Assembly: GCF_902806265.1 (NCBI RefSeq)
Contig: NZ_CADCVZ010000001.1
Location: forward strand, 1 to 64,000
DNA length: 64,000 nt
Direction: 5' to 3'
Source: an uncultured Sphingomonas sp.
Lineage (GTDB): Bacteria; Pseudomonadota; Alphaproteobacteria; Sphingomonadales; Sphingomonadaceae
Shown here: positions 50,290 through 59,297 of the stretch, piece by piece
How positions within the stretch are numbered: the stretch's first letter is position 1
Layout of the letters: each line of letters opens with the position of its first letter
Position numbers and translations under genes: made by a program
The notes under the pieces: generated by a model
Database searches by the model: none
What the model was told of the DNA's origin: nothing
What the model saw: only the letters and a program-made list of their open reading frames with translations

Positions 50290-51534
50290 ATGGGGATCGT
50301 TGAGGGCCTGCTGAACCGGGTGGTGAGGCGCGGCGTGCTGACCGTCCGCTACGCCGACGGCTCGGAGCGGCGCTTCGGCCGGCCCGATCCCGCCTTCGAC
50401 GACGTCACGGTTCGGTTCGCGGATAGCGGCGTGCCGGGAGCGATCGCCCGCGACCTGCGGCTGGGTGCGGCCGAAGCCTTCATGGACGGACGCCTTATCA
50501 TCGAGCAGGGCGACATATTGGCGCTGCTGACGCTGATGCGCGGCAATGCGCCCTGGTCGAAAAGTACAGCCCTCAAGATCCCCAACCCGCTGCGGCGCGC
50601 GGTCAGCAGGACCTCCGGGCGTCTGTCTCGGCTTAACTGGCAGCGCCGTTCGCGCCGCAACGTTGCGCACCATTATGACCTCGGCAACGATTTCTACCGC
50701 CTCTTCCTCGACCCGGATCTGCAATACAGCTGCGCCTACTTCACCGACCCTCGGAATAGCCTGGAGCGGGCGCAGGAGGACAAGAAGGCCCACATCGCGG
50801 CCAAGCTGGCGCTCAAGCCCGGCCAACGGGTGCTCGACATCGGCTGCGGCTGGGGCGGCATGGCGCTTTACCTCCACCGCACCGCCGGCGTGGAAGTGCT
50901 TGGCATCACCCTGTCGGAGGAACAGCTCGCCGTGGCGAGGGAGCGGGCGAAGGCCGCGGGCGTCGCCGACCAGGTCCGCTTCGAGTTGACCGATTACCGC
51001 CAGCTCACCGGCCGCTTCGACCGGATCGTCTCGGTCGGCATGTTCGAGCATGTCGGCCCGCCGCACTACCGCGAGTTCTTCCGCACCTGCCACAACCTGC
51101 TGGCGGAGAATGGCGTCATGCTGCTCCACACCATCGGCCGGTTCGGAGGGCCGAACGTCACCGACGCCTTTGTCCGCAAGTACATCTTCCCCGGCGGCTA
51201 CATCCCGGCCCTCAGCGAGATCGTCGCGGCCAGCGAGAAGAACAATCTGATCATCGCCGACATCGAGATGCTGCGGCTGCACTATGCGCTGACCGGCCGG
51301 CACTGGTACCGCCGCACCGTCGAAAACCGCGAGGCGATTGTCGCCATGTACGACGAGCGCTTCTATCGCATGTGGCTGTTCTATCTCGCCGGGGTGATCG
51401 TCACCTTCGAACATGGCGGCATGGGCAACTACCAGATCCAGTACGTCCGCGACCGCCACGCCCTGCCGCTCACCCGCGACTACATGGGGCAGGCGGAGGA
51501 GCGGTTGCGCGCCGGTCCTCCGCCTGCCCCTTAG
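50290..51534 (+). CDS. cfa: Cyclopropane-fatty-acyl-phospholipid synthase
   Basis: 414 residues from ATG 50290, chosen for the GGGAGGG site upstream; ATG 50275 is in frame. An N-terminal SCP2-like domain (about 1-110) precedes the SAM methyltransferase. NVAHHYDLGNDFYRLFLDPDLQYSCAYF is the substrate signature, VLDIGCGWGGMALYL the SAM site, SVGMFEHVGPPHYREFF the catalytic loop. It adds a methylene bridge to unsaturated acyl chains at the inner membrane. Overlaps the S46 peptidase end convergently by four bases. Confidence 0.95.
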   Translation: MGIVEGLLNRVVRRGVLTVRYADGSERRFGRPDPAFDDVTVRFADSGVPGAIARDLRLGAAEAFMDGRLIIEQGDILALLTLMRGNAPWSKSTALKIPNPLRRAVSRTSGRLSRLNWQRRSRRNVAHHYDLGNDFYRLFLDPDLQYSCAYFTDPRNSLERAQEDKKAHIAAKLALKPGQRVLDIGCGWGGMALYLHRTAGVEVLGITLSEEQLAVARERAKAAGVADQVRFELTDYRQLTGRFDRIVSVGMFEHVGPPHYREFFRTCHNLLAENGVMLLHTIGRFGGPNVTDAFVRKYIFPGGYIPALSEIVAASEKNNLIIADIEMLRLHYALTGRHWYRRTVENREAIVAMYDERFYRMWLFYLAGVIVTFEHGGMGNYQIQYVRDRHALPLTRDYMGQAEERLRAGPPPAP

Positions 51535-53582
51535 CGCCGCCGAGCACCCAGTTCGGCCAGGAGCGCCGGCGCCGGATAGATGTCGCGCAGCGCCTCGGTC
51601 ACCGCCTCCGTCGATACCACCACCGTGCGGTTGAGCGTGCCGTCGTAGCCGTAATTGCCGCCCAGGCTGTGGATGTTGCCGTCGAACGCCGTGCCGATCA
51701 CCGTCCCCGCCCGGTCGATCACCGGCGAGCCCGAGTTGCCGCCGATGATGTCGTTAGTGGTCACGAAATCGTAGGTCAGACCCTTGCCGATCCGCGCTTC
51801 ATTGCGGACGAAGGCGGCCGGCAGCTTGAACGGCTCGGCGCCCGTGGCCCGCTCGAACGCGCCGCCGAGCGTGGTGCGAACCGGCACCTGCTCCCCGCGC
51901 TCGGTCCAGCCCGCGACCTTGCCGTAGCTGATCCGCAGGGTGAAGGTCGCGTCGGGGTAGACGGTATCGCCGTATGCCGCGAACCGCGCCGTCGCCAGCC
52001 GCGCCTGGGCGGCGGTGACCGGAGCGTCGTAGCGCTCGTTGTAGAGCCGCGTCAGTTCGCGGTCGCGGGCGTCGAGCTTGCGGGCGTATTGAATCAACGG
52101 ATCGTTCGACGCCTGGATGGCGGCGAGGCCACCCTCCCACAACTGCTTGCGATAGGCCGGGTCGGCCAGTCGGGTGCCGCGCACCAGCCGCCTGCTGAGC
52201 TGTTCCGGCGACTCGCGGCCCAGCATCAGCCGGGTCTGCGGATCGTCCGCGCCGAGATACTCGCGCGCTTTGGCCACGCTCCATTCGAGCATCAGCTCTT
52301 CGAGCCAGGTGGTGATCGGCTTGGCGTCGGTGACCTGCTTCTCGAGCAGCGGCAGCGCGCTGTCGGTATAGCCGGGCAGGCGTTCGCTGTTGGGCTTGGC
52401 CCGTTCTTCCGCCGCCCGCACCAGCGCTTCGGCATAGCCGTACAAGTCGCCCTGCGGCGTGATGAAGCGGTAGGGCACGTAGATGTCGCGATAGGCTTGT
52501 ATCGCCTGGCGGATTTCGCCCCACGCATCGCCGACCTGGGCGTTGCCGGCCGAGCGGCGCTTGAGGTCGGCTTCCGCCGCTGCCAGCTTGGCGGTGAAGG
52601 CGGGATCGTTCAGCGCCTTGACCCGGCCGATGAACACCTTGAGGCTGTTCTCCACGCCGAACAGCGCATCGCCGCCCTCGCGCCGCTTCTCCGGGCTCTG
52701 CGCCATGGCCGACAGCAGCCGGCCGCGCAGCTCCGAGTAGGTCGCCAGCGTGATCGGCAGCGCCACTTCGCGCTGAAAGGCGAGCTGGTCCTGGGTCAGC
52801 AGCCGCTGCGTCGAGCCGGGGTTGCCGACCACAAAGGTCGCCTCGCCGTCTTTGGGCGCTCGCGGGTTCCAGCGGAGGTGGGTCGGCGTCGCGACCGGCC
52901 GATCATTCTCGTAAGCCCGGAGGAAGGCGGCATCCATGGCGTAGCGCGGGAAGTTGAAATTGTCGGGGTCGCCGCCGAAAAAGGCTGCCGCGAACTCGGG
53001 CGCCCAGGCGATCCGCACGTCCGAATATTTCCGGTACTTGTACAGCTTGTACTGGCCGCCGCCGTACAGCCGGACCACCTGGCAACGGGTCGTAGCAGTG
53101 TCGGTGCAGCCGGTCTGCTCGATGTCGGCAATGCGGGCGTCGCGCGCCTTGACCGCGGCCTCGCCCGTGGCCGAACCGATCGCGCGCTGGACGTCAGCGG
53201 TGACGTCGGTGATGGCGGTCACGACCTCCGCCTGCTGTCCCGGGCACCGGCGCTCGGCCGTCCGAGAGGCGGGGGTGAAGCCGTTCGCAACGATGTCGTT
53301 CTGCGCGGTGGACAGGTCCTGCAGGCAGCTCACCACGCAATGGTGGTTGGTCAGGATCAGCCCCTCCGGCGACACGAAGCTGGCCGAGCAGCCGCCAGTC
53401 AACCGCACCGCCGAGGCGCGGACCTTGTTCAGCCAGCCCTGGTCCGGCGCCCAGCCGTAGGTCGCGCGCATCTTGGCGGCGGGAAAGGCGTCGAACGTCC
53501 ACATGCCCTCGTCTGCCCGGGCCACCGCCGGCAGGGCGAAGGCGAGTATCGCGGCACCGGCCGCAAGTTGGGGAAGGCGCAT
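51531..53582 (-). CDS. S46-family dipeptidyl-peptidase, exported
   Basis: 683 residues from ATG 53582 (AAGGA upstream; MRLPQLAAGAAILAFALPA is a signal peptide). S46 family (DPP7/DPP11-like) periplasmic peptidase. Catalytic His in ILTNHHC, with serine in NDIIGGNSGSPVID. Other blocks: GMWTFDAFPAAKMRATYGWAPDQ, FFGGDPDNFNFPRY. It releases dipeptides from polypeptides; the acidic versus hydrophobic preference cannot be told. Two further in-frame Mets upstream have no site. Sphingomonads usually carry several such enzymes. Confidence 0.95.
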   Translation of the reverse strand: MRLPQLAAGAAILAFALPAVARADEGMWTFDAFPAAKMRATYGWAPDQGWLNKVRASAVRLTGGCSASFVSPEGLILTNHHCVVSCLQDLSTAQNDIVANGFTPASRTAERRCPGQQAEVVTAITDVTADVQRAIGSATGEAAVKARDARIADIEQTGCTDTATTRCQVVRLYGGGQYKLYKYRKYSDVRIAWAPEFAAAFFGGDPDNFNFPRYAMDAAFLRAYENDRPVATPTHLRWNPRAPKDGEATFVVGNPGSTQRLLTQDQLAFQREVALPITLATYSELRGRLLSAMAQSPEKRREGGDALFGVENSLKVFIGRVKALNDPAFTAKLAAAEADLKRRSAGNAQVGDAWGEIRQAIQAYRDIYVPYRFITPQGDLYGYAEALVRAAEERAKPNSERLPGYTDSALPLLEKQVTDAKPITTWLEELMLEWSVAKAREYLGADDPQTRLMLGRESPEQLSRRLVRGTRLADPAYRKQLWEGGLAAIQASNDPLIQYARKLDARDRELTRLYNERYDAPVTAAQARLATARFAAYGDTVYPDATFTLRISYGKVAGWTERGEQVPVRTTLGGAFERATGAEPFKLPAAFVRNEARIGKGLTYDFVTTNDIIGGNSGSPVIDRAGTVIGTAFDGNIHSLGGNYGYDGTLNRTVVVSTEAVTEALRDIYPAPALLAELGARRR

Positions 53583-53641
53583 CAAAAATCCTTGATCGAT
53601 TGCCATGTGCAACCCTTGGTAGCGGTCCCGTCGCGCAAGGA

Positions 53642-53673
53642 AAGGGGCCCGGCAGCACTTCGCCGAGCCCCTT
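53642..53673 (-). terminator. Intrinsic terminator after the EF-hand gene
   Basis: On the minus strand AAGGGGC (from 53673) pairs with GCCCCTT (ending 53642), extended inward by GGC/GCC, then TCCTTTGC. It lies 23 bases past the EF-hand stop. On the plus strand the same stem is followed by ACATTCTTT. Confidence 0.7.
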
Positions 53674-53696
53674 ACATTCTTTCTAAATGTGGGGAA

Positions 53697-54077
53697 CTAG
53701 CCGCGGGCCGGCATGTGCTTGCGCATCTTCTGCCACTCCTCGCGGGTCACTTGGCCGTCGCGGTTGGCATCGGCGTGGTCGAAGTGCTGGGTGGCAACAC
53801 CCGTCGCCTCGCTGAGCGAAACGCGGTTGTCGCGGTTGGCGTCCGCCATCGCGAACAGCTGCCCACCCTGAGCCGCGCCAGCGCCAGCCTCGGCGCGGGT
53901 GATGAACCCGTCGCGGTTCGCGTCCAGGCGGGCGAAGACCTGCTGAATCTGCTGGACGAACTCGGCACGACTATGCGCCCCGTTGCCGCCGCCGTGCTGG
54001 TGCGGCGTCTGGGCCGAAGCCGCCACCGAAGCTGCAACGGCAAGAACGGCACCGGCTGCAATCGACATTTTGGACAT
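53697..54077 (-). CDS. Exported EF-hand calcium-binding protein
   Basis: 126 residues: a signal peptide (MSKMSIAAGAVLAVAASVAA, cleavage near ASA) and three EF-hand loops. These are DANRDGFITRAE (52-63), DANRDNRVSLSE (79-90) and DANRDGQVTREE (103-114), each with Asp/Asn at coordinating positions and a final Glu. The short His/Gly linker HQHGGGNGAH could bind metal too. Probably periplasmic calcium binding or sensing; partner unknown. Upstream of the S46 gene on the same strand but separated by a terminator. Confidence 0.92.
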   Translation of the reverse strand: MSKMSIAAGAVLAVAASVAASAQTPHQHGGGNGAHSRAEFVQQIQQVFARLDANRDGFITRAEAGAGAAQGGQLFAMADANRDNRVSLSEATGVATQHFDHADANRDGQVTREEWQKMRKHMPARG

Positions 54078-54104
54078 GGGAACTCCTCTTTGTTGAGGAG
54101 GGCA

Positions 54105-55340
54105 CTAGCCGGAGGCCGCTGTCTGGCGGTTGAACGCTGTCCCCGCCGCGGTGGCGGTCGGCATTGCCGATCGGCGCATCTGCCACCATTGCGCCGACGC
54201 GAGGGCCGCCAGCGACAGGGGCAGCAAGGGCACGGATGCGTAGGCTGCCGCCATTCCTAGGCCCGGCGCGATGAACGCCATGCCGGCAGCAAGGCGCTGC
54301 CAGCGGCGCCGGGCTTCCACCATCAGGACCACTGCGCTCAGCATCACGGCGGTGAGATCGTAATTGAAGGCGTAAGGCAGCGCGACAAAGGTGGAGGTCG
54401 CGGCTAGCAGTGCCAAGTCGCGAGTGCGATGCGGCCGGCATGCGGCCGTCACGACCAGCAGGATTGCGGTTAGGCTCGCCGCGCTCTGCACCATCGCCGT
54501 TATCGGCATGTCGGGCACCAGCCGCAGCACTCCGGTCGCTAGGGAGGTCGACATCAGCCCATAGAATTTGCCGCCCGCATCGATCATGCCGGACTGCGCG
54601 GCGCCCACGTCGAACAGGAACTGCACCCATAAGGTCCAGCCGAACGCCAGGCTGGTTGTGGCCACCAGCGCCGCCACGGTGGCCGCGCCCGCCGCGACCG
54701 CCTTCCACTCGCGTCGGGCGAGCAGCGCGACCGCGACCATCACCGCCAGGTGCGGCTTCAGCAGCATGCAGCCGAACAAAATGCCGGCCTGCACCGGGTG
54801 GCGGTCTAGCCGCTGCCAGCCGAGCAGGAACAGGCCGCCGAGCAGGAAGCCGTAATGACCCGCCCAGACGTTCAGCAGCGCCGCCGGTGTCAGCACCGCC
54901 AGCCAGTACGGACCGGCTCCCGCCGGCCACCAGCGGCGGCAGGCATGAACGAAGAAGGCGCCCGTGCCGAGCGTCCAGGCGGCCAGCGCCAGCGGGTAGG
55001 GCGGCAGCGAGAACAAGGCAGCTATCGGGAAGCTCACCGGCGGGTAGGAGTAGTTGTGCGGGTGCAGTGGACCGAACAGTCCGGCCTGAAAGGCCTGGTA
55101 GGCGGGCATGTCGTAGATGAGCCCGAGCTCGCCCGAGCGAAGGAGCTGCCCGGCGGTCCATAAGTTGACGAAGTCGCGGCCCCAGTAGCTTCCGCCGGCC
55201 ACATGTCCGCGGTCGAACAGCACCCAGTCGCCGAAGAACAAGACCAGCGGCGCCAGCGCGCCGAGCACCCACCAGACCGGCGACATGCGGCCCGTCACCG
55301 CAGGATCGGCAACAGCAAATCGGAATGCAGGAGCGTTCAC
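54105..55340 (-). CDS. GT87-type (DUF2029) membrane glycosyltransferase
   Basis: 411 residues with about ten hydrophobic segments. The N-terminal loop RGHVAGGSYWGRDFVNLWTAGQLLRSGELGLIYD carries the GT87/DUF2029 acidic site (RDF) and the LWTAGQLLRSG block. Later HNYSYPPVSFPIAALFSL and GILFGCMLLKPHLAVMV are family-like. GT87 enzymes use polyprenyl-phosphate mannose or related lipid-linked sugars on the periplasmic side. First of the envelope-glycan cluster; divergent from the PAP2 gene. Confidence 0.85.
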   Translation of the reverse strand: MNAPAFRFAVADPAVTGRMSPVWWVLGALAPLVLFFGDWVLFDRGHVAGGSYWGRDFVNLWTAGQLLRSGELGLIYDMPAYQAFQAGLFGPLHPHNYSYPPVSFPIAALFSLPPYPLALAAWTLGTGAFFVHACRRWWPAGAGPYWLAVLTPAALLNVWAGHYGFLLGGLFLLGWQRLDRHPVQAGILFGCMLLKPHLAVMVAVALLARREWKAVAAGAATVAALVATTSLAFGWTLWVQFLFDVGAAQSGMIDAGGKFYGLMSTSLATGVLRLVPDMPITAMVQSAASLTAILLVVTAACRPHRTRDLALLAATSTFVALPYAFNYDLTAVMLSAVVLMVEARRRWQRLAAGMAFIAPGLGMAAAYASVPLLPLSLAALASAQWWQMRRSAMPTATAAGTAFNRQTAASG

Positions 55341-55480
55341 CTCGCCGGCTTAGGCGCGAATGGTTAATGCCGGCTTGTCGCTGCTGCCGCCGGAGGCGAC
55401 TTCCGCGCATTGGCGGTGAAAGCAGCTGTTAACCGTAAGCAGCTACGCCCGTCGTCGCGAGGGCTGGGGAAGCGTCAACG

Positions 55481-56551
55481 GTGATCGGGGAACAGCGCGA
55501 GATCAGGGCTGCGGCCGTCGGGGCAATGGCCGTGAGCGCATATATTGCACTGGTCCTCGCCAGTGGGCGCGTCGCCTTGCCCGAGTTCGGCCGGCTGCTG
55601 CTCTTCTACTTGACCGCCAGCTTCTCTTTATGGGCCGTGATCGGCGCGGGCGTTTTCATCGCCGCGCTTGCCCGCAGTGCGCATCGCAGCGGCCGTGAGC
55701 CCTTTCTCGCCGCCTTTCTCCGCGGTTCGCTCGGCGCCCGCTGGGAGCGTGATCGCTGCGTGTCCCTGCTGTGGCCGCCCTTGCTGTTCGCCTTGCTGCT
55801 GACCTCCTTCAATGCTTTCAAGCAGATGATTTTGCCGCTTGCCGGGTTTCGCTTCGACCCCGCCTTCACCGCCCTCGACCGGGCATTGTTCGGGGGCGTC
55901 GATCCGTGGCGGATCACCCATGCGCTGCTCGGCTCGCCCACCGCCACTGATCTGGTCGACAAGGCCTACCATGGCTGGTTCGTGCCGATGTCGGTGGGGC
56001 TGGTCGCATGCGCCTTTCTGCCGGCCGCGACCTACCGCCTGCGCACCCAATATACCCTGACCTACATCGGCGTCTGGATCGGCATCGGCAGCGTGCTGGC
56101 GTTCCTGCTGCCGGCCGCGGGACCGTGCTTCACCTCGGCCTTGGTCGGCTCTTCCCCATCGTTCGACGCGCTGCATGGCCGGCTTCTGGCGACCGAAGCC
56201 GCGACCGGCTCCCCATTGGCGGCCCTCCGCAACCAGGCGATGCTGCTCGAGGCGATCGGCAGTGACCGCCTCCGGGTCGGCGGCGGCATCTCCGCCATGC
56301 CCTCAGTCCACAATGCGCTGGCGGTGCTGTTCGCGCTTGCCGCCTTTCGCTTGAACCGGGCGGCGGGTTGGGTGCTTGCCGCTTATGCCGTGCTCATCTG
56401 GATCGGCTCGGTGCACCTTGGCTGGCATTATGCCATAGACGGCCTGGCCGCCGCCGCACTGACGGTGGGCTTATGGATCGCAGCCGGCCGGCTCAGCGAC
56501 CGACTGGAGCGCCCGCTACTCGCCGCTACGCCGCAGCCCGCCACCGCCTGA
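55481..56551 (+). CDS. PAP2-superfamily membrane phosphatase (AUR1/IPC-synthase-like)
   Basis: 356 residues from a GTG, with several membrane segments. The phosphatase motifs are GGGISAMPSVHNALAVLFAL (PSVH histidine) and GSVHLGWHYAIDGLAAAAL (histidine with Asp). Long-loop architecture resembles PAP2_3 proteins related to inositol-phosphorylceramide synthase. It could dephosphorylate polyprenyl or sphingoid phosphates, or transfer a phosphoryl head group. Sphingomonads have sphingolipids, which makes the latter attractive but unproven. The 140 bases upstream hold no gene. Confidence 0.85.
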   Translation: MIGEQREIRAAAVGAMAVSAYIALVLASGRVALPEFGRLLLFYLTASFSLWAVIGAGVFIAALARSAHRSGREPFLAAFLRGSLGARWERDRCVSLLWPPLLFALLLTSFNAFKQMILPLAGFRFDPAFTALDRALFGGVDPWRITHALLGSPTATDLVDKAYHGWFVPMSVGLVACAFLPAATYRLRTQYTLTYIGVWIGIGSVLAFLLPAAGPCFTSALVGSSPSFDALHGRLLATEAATGSPLAALRNQAMLLEAIGSDRLRVGGGISAMPSVHNALAVLFALAAFRLNRAAGWVLAAYAVLIWIGSVHLGWHYAIDGLAAAALTVGLWIAAGRLSDRLERPLLAATPQPATA

Positions 56552-56625
56552 GGCAAACCGCTTCTCCCCGTCCGTGACTCCCCGGAGGCTGGCAAACGTC
56601 CGGCACGGCGCTAGGGAATGGCGCC

Positions 56626-58272
56626 ATGGCTCCGACGCTCGCCACTTCACCGGACCGGTCCGGTGGCCTAGGACCCCTGGCCTGGTGGGAGACCCGCTGG
56701 TTCGCCGCCGCCGCCATCCTGTTGTCCGCGGTTCCGCTGCTCTATCCGCCGCTGCCGCCGCTGGTCGACCTGCTGGGACATATCGGCCGCTACCGGGTCC
56801 AGCTCGACCTCGGGAACTCGCCCAGCCTGCAGCGCTTCTACGACTATCATTGGGCGACCGTCGGCAATCTTGGCGTGGACCTGCTCATCTGGCCGCTCGG
56901 CAAGCTCCTGGGGCTTGAGCCGGCGGTCAAGCTGATCGTGCTGCTGATCCCGCCGACCACTATAGCCGGCATGCTGTGGGTCGCGCGCGAAGTGCATGGC
57001 CGGCTGCCCCCGACCGTGCTGTTCGCGCTGCCCTTCGCCTACGGCCACCATTTCCTGTTCGGCTTCGTCAACTACGCGCTGAGCATGGCTCTGGCCTTTC
57101 TGGCGTTCGGCCTGTGGCTACGGCTGGCGCGGCTGGGTAAGGTGCGGCTGCGCGCCGCGTTGTTCGTGCCGATCGGCATCTTCGTCTGGCTTTGCCACGC
57201 CTTTGGCTGGGGCATGCTGGGGCTGCTCGCCTTTTCGGCCGAAGCGGTGCGCCAGCATGACAAGGGTCGCGGCTGGATCATGTCCGCCGCGCGCGCCGCC
57301 TTTCACTGCCTCTCGCTCGCGGTGCCGCTGCTGCTGATGCTGCTGTGGCGGGGTGAGGGCGGCGGGCAGACCGCCGACTGGTTCAATTGGACGATCAAGG
57401 GCCGCTGGATCGAGATGGCGCTGCGCGACCGCTGGTACGATTTCGATCGGGCCTCCGTGGCGGCGGTCGGGCTGGTGTTCCTGCTGGCGATCGTTCACCC
57501 GCGACTGACCCTATCGCGCATGCTGTTCTTCACCCTGCTGGTGCTGTGCGCCGCTTTTGCGCTGCTGCCGCGCATTATCTTCGGCTCGGCTTACGCCGAC
57601 ATGCGGCTGGTGCCGTTCCTGCTCGCCGTCGCCATGCTGGCGATCCGTTTCCGGCGCGAGCCGTCCTGGCTGCTGGCGCGGGCGGCCCGCAGCTTCCGCT
57701 TGCCCCTGCGGTTCAAGCCGGAACCGCCGGCCTGGTTCGCCTGGAGCCTGGCGCTGGCCGCGCTGACCTATTTCCTCGTTCGCACGGCGAGCGTGACCGC
57801 CAGCCTGGCGATCGCCGCCAACGATCACCGCCAGCAGTTGGTGGCGCTCCAGCATGTTCCGATGGGGGCGCGGGTGGTGTCGATGGTGGGCTTAAGCTGC
57901 CGGAACAAGAGCTGGCCGATGTGGCGCAACGCGCACCTTGGCGGCCTGGTCGTCGCCCGGCGCCACGGCTTCTCCAACGATCATTGGGAAACCCCCGGCG
58001 CGCAGCTGCTCACCGTCACCTATGAGCCGGCCGGCTATTGGAGGTACGACCCCTCGAACCTGGTCCGTCATCCGACTTGCCGGCTCGGCTCCGCCCATCC
58101 GGTCGGCCCCATGCTGGCCAACTTCCCACGGCAAGCCTTCGACTATCTCTGGCTGATCGACCCGCCGCCGTTCGACCGCAAGCTGCTGGGCGACGCGCGA
58201 CCAGTCTGGCAGGGCCCCAACGGCTCGGCCCTCTACCGCCTGAACGAACGAAGCGCTACGCAGCGGCAATGA
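56626..58272 (+). CDS. Multi-pass membrane protein, GT-C-like, unknown function
   Basis: 548 residues with about ten hydrophobic segments, then a soluble C-terminal part of about 140 residues. The first loop after segment one contains LLGHIGRYRVQLDLGNSPSL, followed by FYDYHWATVGNLGVDLL; such acidic first loops occur in GT-C transferases, but no clear DxD is seen. The C-terminal part has MVGLSCRNKSWPMWRNAHLGG. I do not recognise a named family. It overlaps the GT2 gene by four bases, so it should act with it. Confidence 0.72.
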   Translation: MAPTLATSPDRSGGLGPLAWWETRWFAAAAILLSAVPLLYPPLPPLVDLLGHIGRYRVQLDLGNSPSLQRFYDYHWATVGNLGVDLLIWPLGKLLGLEPAVKLIVLLIPPTTIAGMLWVAREVHGRLPPTVLFALPFAYGHHFLFGFVNYALSMALAFLAFGLWLRLARLGKVRLRAALFVPIGIFVWLCHAFGWGMLGLLAFSAEAVRQHDKGRGWIMSAARAAFHCLSLAVPLLLMLLWRGEGGGQTADWFNWTIKGRWIEMALRDRWYDFDRASVAAVGLVFLLAIVHPRLTLSRMLFFTLLVLCAAFALLPRIIFGSAYADMRLVPFLLAVAMLAIRFRREPSWLLARAARSFRLPLRFKPEPPAWFAWSLALAALTYFLVRTASVTASLAIAANDHRQQLVALQHVPMGARVVSMVGLSCRNKSWPMWRNAHLGGLVVARRHGFSNDHWETPGAQLLTVTYEPAGYWRYDPSNLVRHPTCRLGSAHPVGPMLANFPRQAFDYLWLIDPPPFDRKLLGDARPVWQGPNGSALYRLNERSATQRQ

Positions 58273-59297
58273 CCGCGCTGTCCATTGTCGTGCCCTGCTA
58301 CAATGAGGAGGCGTGCCTCCGCCTGTTGCACCGGCGGCTGACGGACGCGGCCCGTGCGGTGGTCGGCACGGACTACGAGATCGTGCTGGTCAACGACGGT
58401 TCGCGCGACGGCAGCTGGCCGCTGATGCAGCAGCTGGCGGCCGGCGACCCGCACGTGGTCGCGCTCGATCTGTCGCGCAACCACGGCCACCAGCTGGCGC
58501 TGACCGCCGGGCTCGACCTCGCGCGGGGCGAGCTCATCCTGATCGTCGATGCCGACCTGCAGGATCCACCCGAACTGCTCGGCGCGATGCTGGAGACCAT
58601 GCGCCGCGAAGGCGCCGACGTGGTCTATGGCGTGCGCCGCACCCGCGCGGGCGAGACCCGTTTCAAGCGCGCCACCGCCCATGGCTTTTACCGGCTCTTG
58701 TCCCGCGCCACCGAGATCGACATTCCGCTCGATGCCGGCGACTTTCGGCTGATGAGCCGCCGCGCCTTGAACGTGCTGCTGGCGATGCCGGAGCAGGCCC
58801 GTTTCATTCGCGGCATGGTCGCCTGGATCGGTTTTCGCCAGGTTCCGTTCCCCTACGACCGCGACGAGCGCGCCGCGGGCGAGACCAAATATCCGCTGGG
58901 CAAGATGCTGCGCTTCGCCTTCGATGCGCTGACCGGCTTCTCCTCCGCCCCATTGAAGCTCGCCAGCCACGCCGGACTGCTGCTGAGCGCGGGATCGCTG
59001 CTGATCATCGTCTACATCGCCTATGCCTGGGCGAGCGGCCGAAGCATCCAGGGCTGGACCTCGCTGATGCTGGTGGTCGTCATCCTGGGTGCGGTGCAAA
59101 TGTTCGTGCTGGCGATGATGGGCGAGTATATCGGCCGGCTCTACAGCCAGGCCAAGCGCCGTCCGCTGTACATAGTGCAGGCGATCGCCGGTGAGACCGA
59201 CAAGCGCGAAGGCCAGCTCGGTCAGATCGCGGAAGCGACTGCGAACAAGGACAATCCGGGCGGCAACGGCACCCGGCCGATCAGCCGCGCTTCGTGA
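58269..59297 (+). CDS. GT2 polyprenyl-phosphate glycosyltransferase (GtrB/DPM1-like)
   Basis: 342 residues from ATG 58269, overlapping the upstream stop. GT-A domain: LSIVVPCYNEEACLRLLH, VNDGSRDGSW, LDLSRNHGHQLALTAGLDLA, LIVDADLQDPPELL (metal DAD) and DVVYGVRRTRAGET. Two membrane segments follow (about 230-255 and 265-295), as in GtrB/ArnC-type synthases that charge undecaprenyl phosphate with a hexose. The final 25 residues overlap the methyltransferase gene on the other strand by 76 bases. Confidence 0.92.
   Translation: MTALSIVVPCYNEEACLRLLHRRLTDAARAVVGTDYEIVLVNDGSRDGSWPLMQQLAAGDPHVVALDLSRNHGHQLALTAGLDLARGELILIVDADLQDPPELLGAMLETMRREGADVVYGVRRTRAGETRFKRATAHGFYRLLSRATEIDIPLDAGDFRLMSRRALNVLLAMPEQARFIRGMVAWIGFRQVPFPYDRDERAAGETKYPLGKMLRFAFDALTGFSSAPLKLASHAGLLLSAGSLLIIVYIAYAWASGRSIQGWTSLMLVVVILGAVQMFVLAMMGEYIGRLYSQAKRRPLYIVQAIAGETDKREGQLGQIAEATANKDNPGGNGTRPISRAS

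Noticed and set aside
51372-54260. 962-codon plus-strand frame across the S46 peptidase and EF-hand genes
   Set aside because: Antisense to genes with clear catalytic and calcium-binding motifs; no recognisable domain in its own translation.
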